The position numbers and the translations under genes are program-made. A stretch of 6,454 nucleotides of DNA from Spirochaetia bacterium. Its GTDB lineage: Bacteria; Spirochaetota; Spirochaetia; Sphaerochaetales; Sphaerochaetaceae. Location: contig SABI01000144.1 in the NCBI GenBank assembly GCA_009929055.1, positions 1 to 6,454 on the forward strand. Direction: 5' to 3'. Under the pieces are notes generated by a model. The model had not been told where the DNA came from and did no database searches. It saw only the letters and a list, made by a program, of their open reading frames with translations. Below, one piece after another: positions 1-5,217 of this stretch; within the stretch, counting starts at the first letter, position 1; the number at the start of each line of letters is the position of its first letter.

Positions 1-249
1 TTTAAGTCTTCCCCTGTCATCTCAAATGCCAATCTCTTGGCTTCAAACTCTAGCTTTTTATTTCTATTTGTTCGTGAATTGACTTGGAAGCCCTTACACT
101 TCCTCAACAACTTTTAACAGTTGTTATGTAAGTAACCAACAACCTAATTCGGTAATCGTTACTATACTATTCCTTCCTTCCCTTCTCTTATATCTCTGTC
201 AAAAATCTTAGCCTTTCGGCTTTTTTCTCGCATCCTCTTCTTGAGGCGC
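1..249 (-). other. Purine-rich, hairpin-rich transcribed leader or start of an unidentified RNA
   Basis: Downstream of the promoter the minus strand is purine-rich, like the coding strands nearby, and holds several possible helices. AGCC-GAAA-GGCT (221-210) and GCCAA-GAGA-TTGGC (41-28) both have GNRA loops only in the minus sense. AGTAAC (163-158) can pair with GTTACT (136-131). Three GTTGTT/AACAAC segments offer alternative pairings. A GGA-repeated purine tract (AGAAGGGAAGGAAGGAA) spans about 187-171. I could not match this to tRNA, 5S, tmRNA, SRP or RNase P RNA signatures. An open frame without a clear start runs from 113 to the edge and could be the first part of a gene. The identity is unknown. 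Confidence 0.4.
106..143 (-). repeat. Alternative-pairing repeat set in the leader
   Basis: On the minus strand GTTGTT (143-138) and GTTGTT (111-106) flank AACAAC (125-120). The middle copy can pair with either one: 6 bp with a 12-nt loop, or 7 bp (AACAACT/AGTTGTT) with a 6-nt loop. The two hairpins cannot coexist. This arrangement is seen in attenuators but may also be chance. Confidence 0.4.
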
Positions 250-255
250 TCGACT

Positions 256-285
256 GTTATACCAGAAATCTTGATAAACTGTCAA
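256..285 (-). promoter_or_regulatory. Promoter for a minus-strand gene or RNA beyond the left edge
   Basis: TTGACA (285-280) is a full-consensus -35. After 18 bp comes TATAAC (261-256), five of six matches to the -10. Transcription would start near 249 and run leftward. It is the best sigma-70/A-type promoter in the window by sequence. It faces the same way as all the genes and stands 171 nt past the end of pgsA, so it most likely begins a new transcription unit. Confidence 0.68.
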
Positions 286-286
286 G
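270..286. repeat. Near-palindrome overlapping the -35 (operator candidate)
   Basis: CTTGATAAACTGTCAAG is symmetrical in its outer five pairs (CTTGA/TCAAG) and one inner pair. It covers the whole -35 hexamer of the minus-strand promoter, a position suited to a repressor. Part of the symmetry comes from the TTGACA itself, so chance is a real alternative. Confidence 0.3.
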
Positions 287-455
287 TGTTTAGCTCAACT
301 ATTTATTTATTTCTGAATTCTCTCTAACTCATTAATTTGGTTTCATTAACTTGTTTTTGAGGCAACGAGAGGGATACTACCCGTTTTATTAAAATAGGTC
401 TAGGGGGTTTTACAAAAAATATTACATTTTCGTAAAAATAATGAAATTCTCCTTA
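286..455. other. Non-coding gap between pgsA and the next promoter
   Basis: No open frame of note lies here. An AAGGAG (454-449, minus) directly follows the tandem pgsA stops but has no ATG, GTG or TTG at a useful distance. The stretch also holds the palindrome at 408-437 and a 7-bp direct repeat TCATTAA at 329-335 and 343-349. A plausible transcription terminator for the pgsA operon is not evident. Confidence 0.5.
408..437. repeat. AT-rich imperfect palindrome after pgsA
   Basis: TTTTAC (408-413) pairs with GTAAAA (432-437). After one A/C mismatch, AAAA (415-418) pairs with TTTT (427-430), leaving an 8-nt loop. The stem is almost all A-T and no U-run follows on either strand, so it does not qualify as an intrinsic terminator. 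It could be a weak 3'-end structure of the thrS-M32-pgsA RNA, a protein site, or chance in AT-rich DNA. Confidence 0.4.
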
Positions 456-1052
456 TTATCGCGTTAAACCAGATAAAGCTTTGCTCTTGTACATCGCTAT
501 AAGATAGGTAATAAACGAAATGATAGAAGCAAACCCTGTAATAATGAACAATATTAAGATTATAGGGTCAATTATTTCCTTCCACTGTTGATTCTCGAGT
601 AATCGAGAAACTGAGACATACAAGATCCCAGCTATCCCACTAATTGCATATAATACTGCTTTTGCTTTACCCCAATTATTCGCAGCTACCACTTTCCCTG
701 TTTTCATCATAAGCATTCTTAAAAAGACAATAGAAAATTCTCTATACATAATGATGATAAATACCCACACAGGCATTACTGACACAGAGATTAAACAGAC
801 AAAATAGGTAAGCCTCGCAAGAGTATCACTAAAAGGATCTAATACTTTCCCTAAATCGGTCACCAACTTATATTTTCGGGCGATATAACCATCAGCTAAA
901 TCAGAGAACTCAATAAGAGCCCATAAAGAGAGCATGAGTATTGCCGATAGTGAGGATAAAGAGGGGCTAATCCAAATAGGTAAGAAGAAAGAGACGAAAA
1001 ACAAAGGAGTAAGGGCCATCCTTCCTATAGTAATCTTATTTGGCACATTCAT
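456..1052 (-). CDS. pgsA: CDP-diacylglycerol--glycerol-3-phosphate 3-phosphatidyltransferase (PgsA)
   Basis: This integral membrane enzyme makes phosphatidylglycerophosphate from CDP-diacylglycerol and glycerol-3-phosphate, the first committed step to phosphatidylglycerol and cardiolipin. The 198 residues match the family (about 180-200). The N-terminus MNVPNKITIGR is typical. The CDP-alcohol phosphotransferase motif D-x2-D-G-x2-A-R-x8-G-x3-D-x3-D is complete, with metal aspartates at 51, 54, 72 and 76. A second conserved stretch, YREFSIVFLR followed by WGKAKAVLY, is the one usually seen in PgsA. Hydrophobic segments fall at about 12-30, 34-49, 82-103, 132-148 and 163-187. The start follows the M32 stop by 5 nt, with the ribosome site overlapping that stop. 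Two TAA stops in tandem end the gene. Other CDP-alcohol transferases are possible but less likely. No good intrinsic terminator follows. Confidence 0.9.
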   Translation of the reverse strand: MNVPNKITIGRMALTPLFFVSFFLPIWISPSLSSLSAILMLSLWALIEFSDLADGYIARKYKLVTDLGKVLDPFSDTLARLTYFVCLISVSVMPVWVFIIIMYREFSIVFLRMLMMKTGKVVAANNWGKAKAVLYAISGIAGILYVSVSRLLENQQWKEIIDPIILILFIITGFASIISFITYLIAMYKSKALSGLTR

Positions 1053-1057
1053 TTCAT

Positions 1058-2569
1058 TCACCTCTCTTTAATATACTTGTTTGTTAAATACTCTTTATAA
1101 TAGGTTGGATTAAGAGCTTCTTTCGTAATTTTTTCTAATAATGGTTTTGGCTCTAACAAAGCCCCCCACTTATATACATTCTCTTGTAAGTAATGGCGAA
1201 TAGGAGAAAAGTCTCCTGATTCCACAATACTGTCGATAGAAATTGCTTGTTCCATTGTATGGTAGATCTGAGCTGCATAGAGATTACCTAGGGCGTAAGT
1301 AGGAAAGTAGGCAAACTCACCCATCGACCAGTGAACATCTTGCAAAACTCCTAATCGATCACTTTTCACCTCTATCCCTAACAATTTATTCATCCCCTCA
1401 TTCCAAGCTTCTTTTAAATCCTTCACTTCAAGAGTTCCACTAAGGAGTGCCCTTTCAAGATTAAACCTTAACATAATATGGAGAGAATAAGTAACTTCAT
1501 CTGCATCTACTCTAATAGGAGAGGGGGAAACTTTATTTACAGCCCTATAAAACTGATCTTCACTAATTCCATTTAGTTGAGTAGGGAAAAGGGTAGAAAA
1601 CTTTTTATAAAAATGTTTCCAAAAAGCTCTACTACGACCAATCATATTCTCCCACAGGCGGCTTTGACTTTCATGAAAGGCTAAAGAAGATGCGTTAGCA
1701 AGAACAGTCCCTTTCAGTGAGCCATGAGAGACCCCCATTTCATACAGAGCATGTCCCCCTTCGTGGATGATTGAATAAAGGGGGCTTGTTACACTAGGTT
1801 CACTATAGCGGGTAGTAATTCTTATATCATCAGCGCCAAGAGAGATCGTATAGGGGTGGGTAGAAATCCCTACTTTTCCCCTTTTAAAATCAAAACCCAT
1901 TGCCTGAAGGACGTCATTAGAGAATAGTTCTTGTTTTTGTTCGCTATAATGTTGATACAAAAACGAGTCTTCTACTTCAACTCTTCCTCTAAGGCGTTCT
2001 AATATCTGTACTAAATCTCCTTCTAATTGATCAAAGACTAGTTTAACTTCACTCGTTTTCATACCAGGTTCAAAATTATCTAATAAAGGATCATATGGGT
2101 CATCTTCATACCCATAGAGATCAGATTTTTCTCTTATGAGGGAAACAATCTCTTCAAGAACAGGGGCAAAGAGGGAATAGTTATCTTCTCTCCTTGCCTT
2201 CACCCACGTTTCATGGGCTAAACTTGTTGTGTGTGAAAAATGTTGAACAAAAGATGAACTCAACTTTTTTTCTTTACTAAGGGCATGATAGCGATGACGA
2301 ATGATAGCTTTAATATCGATAGGTAGGTCAGCATCTCCCTCTTTTTTCTCTTCACTTGCCCCAAGGGTAGTGAGAATTTCTCCCATCTCATCACTTGTTG
2401 CTTTTTCGTGAATCTTTCTCTCGATAAGTCCTATTTGCTGGGCTCTTTCTTCCTTACCGTGTTCACTTGTCGATTCTTGATCCCATACAAGAACACCATT
2501 TATATGAGAGAGGAGGACTAATTCTTTATCTATACTCAATAATGCTTCAATTGATTTCTCTTTGTTCAT
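1058..2569 (-). CDS. M32 family metallocarboxypeptidase (thermostable carboxypeptidase 1 type)
   Basis: This zinc carboxypeptidase removes C-terminal residues from peptides in the cytoplasm; there is no signal peptide. The 503 residues fit the family norm of about 500. Family motifs appear in order, numbered from the second Met: HPYTISLGADDIRITTRY (238-255; HPF is more usual than HPY), the zinc site HEGGH (269-273) with catalytic Glu270, HESQSRLWEN (299-308) supplying the third ligand Glu300, IRVDADEVTY (352-361), and QDVHWSMGEFAYFPTYALGN (410-429). Two ATG codons are adjacent at 2572 and 2569. The Shine-Dalgarno GAGG (2578-2575) is only 2 nt from the first and 5 nt from the second, so 2569 is preferred. 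It sits between thrS and pgsA with no promoter, so it should be under T-box control. A role in recovering amino acids from peptides during threonine shortage is inference. Confidence 0.95.
   Translation of the reverse strand: MNKEKSIEALLSIDKELVLLSHINGVLVWDQESTSEHGKEERAQQIGLIERKIHEKATSDEMGEILTTLGASEEKKEGDADLPIDIKAIIRHRYHALSKEKKLSSSFVQHFSHTTSLAHETWVKARREDNYSLFAPVLEEIVSLIREKSDLYGYEDDPYDPLLDNFEPGMKTSEVKLVFDQLEGDLVQILERLRGRVEVEDSFLYQHYSEQKQELFSNDVLQAMGFDFKRGKVGISTHPYTISLGADDIRITTRYSEPSVTSPLYSIIHEGGHALYEMGVSHGSLKGTVLANASSLAFHESQSRLWENMIGRSRAFWKHFYKKFSTLFPTQLNGISEDQFYRAVNKVSPSPIRVDADEVTYSLHIMLRFNLERALLSGTLEVKDLKEAWNEGMNKLLGIEVKSDRLGVLQDVHWSMGEFAYFPTYALGNLYAAQIYHTMEQAISIDSIVESGDFSPIRHYLQENVYKWGALLEPKPLLEKITKEALNPTYYKEYLTNKYIKER
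1059..1065 (-). promoter_or_regulatory. pgsA ribosome binding site, overlapping the M32 stop
   Basis: AGAGGTG ends 6 nt before the ATG at 1052 and overlaps the last codon and stop of the M32 gene. This favours ATG 1052 over an upstream in-frame GTG at 1061, which lies inside the ribosome site itself. Confidence 0.75.
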
Positions 2570-2584
2570 CATATCCTCACTAAT

Positions 2585-4330
2585 TTAGACCATTTCGTGT
2601 CCATTGATTTTGTTTTTCAATAGAGAAACATACTCATCAAGGGCTATCATATTTTCTTGTTTTCCAGTTCTGTAGCGGACAGAGATAGCTGTTTCTTGCT
2701 CCTCTTTTTCACCAATAATTAACATATGAGGAACTTTTTTATTCTGTGCATTTCTAATTTTAGCATTCAATCTATCATCACCGTCGTCAAGATAAACTCG
2801 CACTCCCTCTTCTTTTAATCGAGTACATACCTTTTGGGCGTATTCACTAAATGTACTTGCTACCGGAATTACACATACTTGTTCGGGGCTCAACCAAAGG
2901 GGGAATGCTCCAGCAAAGTGTTCAATGAGGACTCCAAAAAATCGTTCAATAGATCCTAATAGGGCTCGATGAATCATATATGGACGTTTTTCCACTCCGT
3001 CACTATCCACAAATACCATATTAAATCTTTCTGGGAGGTTGAAGTCAAATTGTACTGTAGATAATTGCCACTCTCTTCCTATTGCATCTTTTACCTTCAA
3101 GTCAATTTTTGGACCATAGAAAGCACCACCGCCTTCATCAATCTCATACTCGAGTCCTTCATTTTCTATTGCTTCCTTGAGGGACTCTGTTGCAGCATCC
3201 CATTGGCTTTGTTCTCCTACACATTTTTCAGGTTTAGTCGAAAGATAGGCAGCAATGTCGGTAAATCCAAAAGAACGAAGCATAAATAGTGAGAATCTAA
3301 GGACTTCTTTAATTTCATCTTCCATTTGCTCTGGTGTACAAATAAGGTGAGCATCATCTTGAGTAAAGCCCCTCACTCTCATTAATCCATGAAGTGCACC
3401 AGCTTTCTCATATCGGTAGACTGTTCCAAGTTCAGCCCACCTGAAGGGAAGTTCCTTATAAGAGTGTTTTCCATTTAAATAAATCATGATATGAAATGGG
3501 CAGTTCATAGGTTTTACATAATAGTCAGATTTATCCATTTCCATAGGAGAATACATACTCTCTTTATAGAAATCGAGGTGTCCGCTCGTTTCCCATAACC
3601 ACGACTTTCCTACATGGGGAGTCCCAATCATCTCATACCCATTCTTATAGTGTTGAGCCCTCCAAAAATCTTCAATTGCGAGTCTAATCCGTGTTCCCCT
3701 TGGGTGCCAATAGGCGAGCCCGGGACCAGCTTGTTCATGAAAGCTAAATAAATCTAACTCTTTTCCTAATTTTCTGTGGTCTCTTTTTTCAATTTCTTCA
3801 AGTTTAGCTAAATAAAGGCGTAGTTCTTTTGGATTAGACCAGGCTGTTGCATAGATACGGGTAAGCATTGGGTTGGTCTCTTTTCCCCTCCAATATGCCC
3901 CTGCAGTTGAAAGAAGTTTAAAAGAATCTTTGTTTAGCTCTTTTGTAGAGCCTACATGAGGACCTCGACATAGATCAGTAAATCCTCCTTGATTATAGAG
4001 AGAAACCTCTTGGTCTGCTTCTATTGCATCAATAAGTTCTTGTTTATAGACCTGCCCTTTAAACATCTTTTTCGCTTCGTCTCGAGAGACAACAGTTCTC
4101 TTAAACTCTTTATCTTCAGAGATGATATTTTTCATTCTCTGAGTGATTTCATCAAGGTCCTCTTGGTTTAATCCCCGAGGAAGATCAAAGTCATAATAAA
4201 ACCCATTTTCAATTGATGGGCCAATAGCTATTTGAGCGTCTGGGAAGATTTCCAATACTGCTTCAGCCATTACGTGTGACATTGAGTGTCTTATTTTATC
4301 TAATTTTTCATCTACTATGTTCTTTGCCAT
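2585..4330 (-). CDS. thrS: Threonyl-tRNA synthetase lacking the TGS domain
   Basis: This class II synthetase charges tRNA-Thr with threonine in the cytoplasm. It has 581 residues against about 640 for the standard enzyme, because the N-terminal TGS (N1) domain is missing. The protein opens directly in the N2 editing domain. Editing residues are intact: H15 and H19 of HSMSH, and C121 and H125 of CRGPH, so Ser-tRNA-Thr should still be cleared. The catalytic core (about 195-478) carries the zinc ligands C277 (MNCPFH), H328 (TQDDAH) and H454 (YMIHRALLGS), motif 2 around VYRYEKAGALHG (304-315) and motif 3 at RALLGSIERF (455-464). The anticodon-binding domain follows from about 481 to the end. The start is fixed by AAGGAG at 7 nt. 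It is the first gene after the T-box, with an ACC specifier matching its amino acid. The M32 peptidase follows after 15 nt. Confidence 0.97.
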   Translation of the reverse strand: MAKNIVDEKLDKIRHSMSHVMAEAVLEIFPDAQIAIGPSIENGFYYDFDLPRGLNQEDLDEITQRMKNIISEDKEFKRTVVSRDEAKKMFKGQVYKQELIDAIEADQEVSLYNQGGFTDLCRGPHVGSTKELNKDSFKLLSTAGAYWRGKETNPMLTRIYATAWSNPKELRLYLAKLEEIEKRDHRKLGKELDLFSFHEQAGPGLAYWHPRGTRIRLAIEDFWRAQHYKNGYEMIGTPHVGKSWLWETSGHLDFYKESMYSPMEMDKSDYYVKPMNCPFHIMIYLNGKHSYKELPFRWAELGTVYRYEKAGALHGLMRVRGFTQDDAHLICTPEQMEDEIKEVLRFSLFMLRSFGFTDIAAYLSTKPEKCVGEQSQWDAATESLKEAIENEGLEYEIDEGGGAFYGPKIDLKVKDAIGREWQLSTVQFDFNLPERFNMVFVDSDGVEKRPYMIHRALLGSIERFFGVLIEHFAGAFPLWLSPEQVCVIPVASTFSEYAQKVCTRLKEEGVRVYLDDGDDRLNAKIRNAQNKKVPHMLIIGEKEEQETAISVRYRTGKQENMIALDEYVSLLKNKINGHEMV

Positions 4331-4337
4331 ATTGCTA

Positions 4338-4343
4338 CTCCTT
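4338..4343 (-). promoter_or_regulatory. thrS ribosome binding site
   Basis: AAGGAG lies 7 nt before the thrS ATG and downstream of the attenuator. It confirms that the synthetase really starts here and has no upstream TGS domain, since the preceding 340 nt are T-box RNA. Confidence 0.85.
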
Positions 4344-4361
4344 ATGTTGCCATTACTTTAT

Positions 4362-4433
4362 AAAAAAACCCCCACATTCTCTTCCACCATCACCACACAC
4401 TAGTGGTATTGGTAAGGACGAGAACATGAAGGT
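4362..4433 (-). terminator. T-box attenuator terminator
   Basis: This long intrinsic terminator has an outer helix of 13 consecutive pairs, ACCTTCATGTTCT (4433-4421) with AGAATGTGGGGGT (4380-4368), four of them G-U. A short CTT/AAG step follows. The inner hairpin is ACCAATACCAC (4413-4403) with GTGGTGATGGT (4396-4386), with one A-A mismatch and a 6-nt loop. Seven U residues (4368-4362) follow directly. It lies between the T-box sequence and the thrS ribosome site and competes with the antiterminator. Confidence 0.9.
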
Positions 4434-4680
4434 CCATGTTTCCGCGGTTCCACCTTACTTCCTAAAGCTCACTTAGCTTTAAGCACTCATTAATCCTCTT
4501 TACGTGAGGAGATACGGTAAATTTACTAACCTTTTTCAGCGTTCACTTTACAGCTCCAGAGTGGTGTTCATTGCCTTCATATGAGATGTCTTTCACCCAA
4601 GATAGTCTCTATCTACCAAGGACACCTTCTCTTATCATACTCATAAACAATTACTCGTCTCTTTCATCGCTACTGCCTCT

Positions 4681-4709
4681 ATAGTGTTAACTTATGAAAG
4701 GTTTGTCAA
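4681..4709 (-). promoter_or_regulatory. thrS operon promoter embedded in the end of msrC
   Basis: A consensus -35 TTGACA (4709-4704) is followed by exactly 17 bp and a -10 CACTAT (4686-4681). The -10 is weak, matching TATAAT at three of six positions including the key A and final T. The -35 falls in the Leu-Asp-Lys codons of msrC, and the stop codon lies in the spacer, directly next to the -10. A start near 4674 would begin the RNA just upstream of T-box stem I, which supports the assignment. Confidence 0.72.
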
Positions 4710-5217
4710 GATAATCTTGGTTCTCTATTAGGAGTGAATTTATGATCAACCCTACATTGTGTAATATCTTAGATAATTGACTGCTAAAGCGAGCTATTGA
4801 GGGACTGTCGATATCAAGAACAGCAGCTACTTTATTCATAGCAATAATTGGAATGACAATCTCACTCCTACTTTTCGAATCACAGGCAATGTGGGTAGCA
4901 AATTGGTGAACATCATCAACAATAATAGAAGTTCTCTCCTCAACTGCTTTTTGACACACCCCTTTTCCTTTTGGGAGGACAAGGCAGGCAACTTCTCCTT
5001 GAAAAGGACCCAACACAAGGGAGTCATCATTAGTGAGGTAGTAGAATCCAACCCAGTTAACATCTTCTATCGTATGATACAGATAGGCACTAATGTTTGC
5101 AAAGATTCCATTAAGAAAAGCTAGTGACGTCACTCTTTCTTCACAAAAGCTTCGAATGATTGAAAGAATTTCTTCTTCATCATAGTCATGCTTCATTATT
5201 ATCACATCCATGCTCAT
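4687..5217 (-). CDS. msrC: Free methionine-(R)-sulfoxide reductase (GAF domain)
   Basis: This enzyme reduces free L-methionine-(R)-sulfoxide to methionine in the cytoplasm with thioredoxin-type electron supply. The GAF fold is plain: WVGFYYL, GPFQGEVAC, the GVC segment, a HIACDSKSRSEIVIP block and LDIDSP. With a start at 5217 (176 aa; family about 155-180), the three catalytic or resolving cysteines fall at 78, 88 and 112. The 10 and 24 spacing is the same as in E. coli fRMsr (84, 94, 118), so the enzyme should be active and is not just a GAF sensor. One small change is GVCQ where GVCG is usual. The start overlaps the end of rex by 32 bp, suggesting translational coupling; starts at 5253, 5211 or 5196 are possible. 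The stop codon region doubles as the thrS promoter. Placement next to Rex fits a redox-stress role; co-regulation is inferred. Confidence 0.92.
   Translation of the reverse strand: MSMDVIIMKHDYDEEEILSIIRSFCEERVTSLAFLNGIFANISAYLYHTIEDVNWVGFYYLTNDDSLVLGPFQGEVACLVLPKGKGVCQKAVEERTSIIVDDVHQFATHIACDSKSRSEIVIPIIAMNKVAAVLDIDSPSIARFSSQLSKILHNVGLIINSLLIENQDYLDKPFIS

Larger units (their letters stand above)
4331..4674 (-). promoter_or_regulatory. T-box leader of thrS (tRNA-Thr sensing)
   Basis: This is a transcribed 5' leader that binds tRNA-Thr and opens downstream transcription when the tRNA is uncharged. Read on the minus strand it shows an AG-box with GACGAGTAA in the stem I base, the distal motifs AGAGA and GGGTGAAAG, and then TGAACACCAC. 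In that last motif ACC (4565-4563) is the threonine specifier, followed by a purine and CTGGAG. A 7-bp hairpin TAAAGCT/AGCTTTA (4481-4475 with 4469-4463) precedes the T-box AGGTGGAACCGCGG (4455-4442). The antiterminator can form by GTAAGG (4458-4453) with CCTTAC (4417-4412) and AACATG with CATGTT (4440-4435 with 4428-4423). Both downstream halves are also needed by the terminator, so the two folds exclude one another. The TSS is approximate. Confidence 0.95.

Noticed and set aside
43..51. AGAGTTTGA on the minus strand, as at the 5' end of 16S rRNA
   Set aside because: Only nine bases match. The next bases do not continue into the conserved TCCTGGCTCAG, so this is not a 16S start.
201..226. 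Plus-strand AGCC-TTTC-GGCT followed by six T, as an intrinsic terminator
   Set aside because: The stem is only 4 bp and no plus-strand gene is visible. In the minus sense the same bases form a GAAA-capped hairpin, which is the better reading. A weak terminator for a gene entering from the left cannot be fully excluded.
362..385. GGG-CCC hairpin followed by a T-rich stretch on the plus strand
   Set aside because: Only three G-C pairs plus a bulged AAC/GTT step, and no gene for it to serve.
3065..3289. Plus-strand open frame antisense to thrS
   Set aside because: It lies wholly within the conserved ThrRS catalytic region, and its translation is a Phe/Ser/Tyr-rich string with no family features, as expected from the complement of a real gene.
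3989..4171. Plus-strand open frame antisense to the thrS editing domain
   Set aside because: It is fully covered by conserved coding sequence on the other strand and has no ribosome site or recognisable motif.
4276..4476. Plus-strand open frame across the thrS start and T-box
   Set aside because: It is antisense to the T-box terminator and T-box core, whose RNA structure explains the sequence fully.
4686..4709. Rex operator near the thrS promoter (GTTAACA half-site)
   Set aside because: Only one half resembles the TTGTTAA-type consensus and there is no inverted partner at the expected distance.
4836..5124. Open frames on both strands overlapping the methionine sulfoxide reductase gene
   Set aside because: They overlap the conserved GAF core with its three catalytic cysteines; their translations show no family features.
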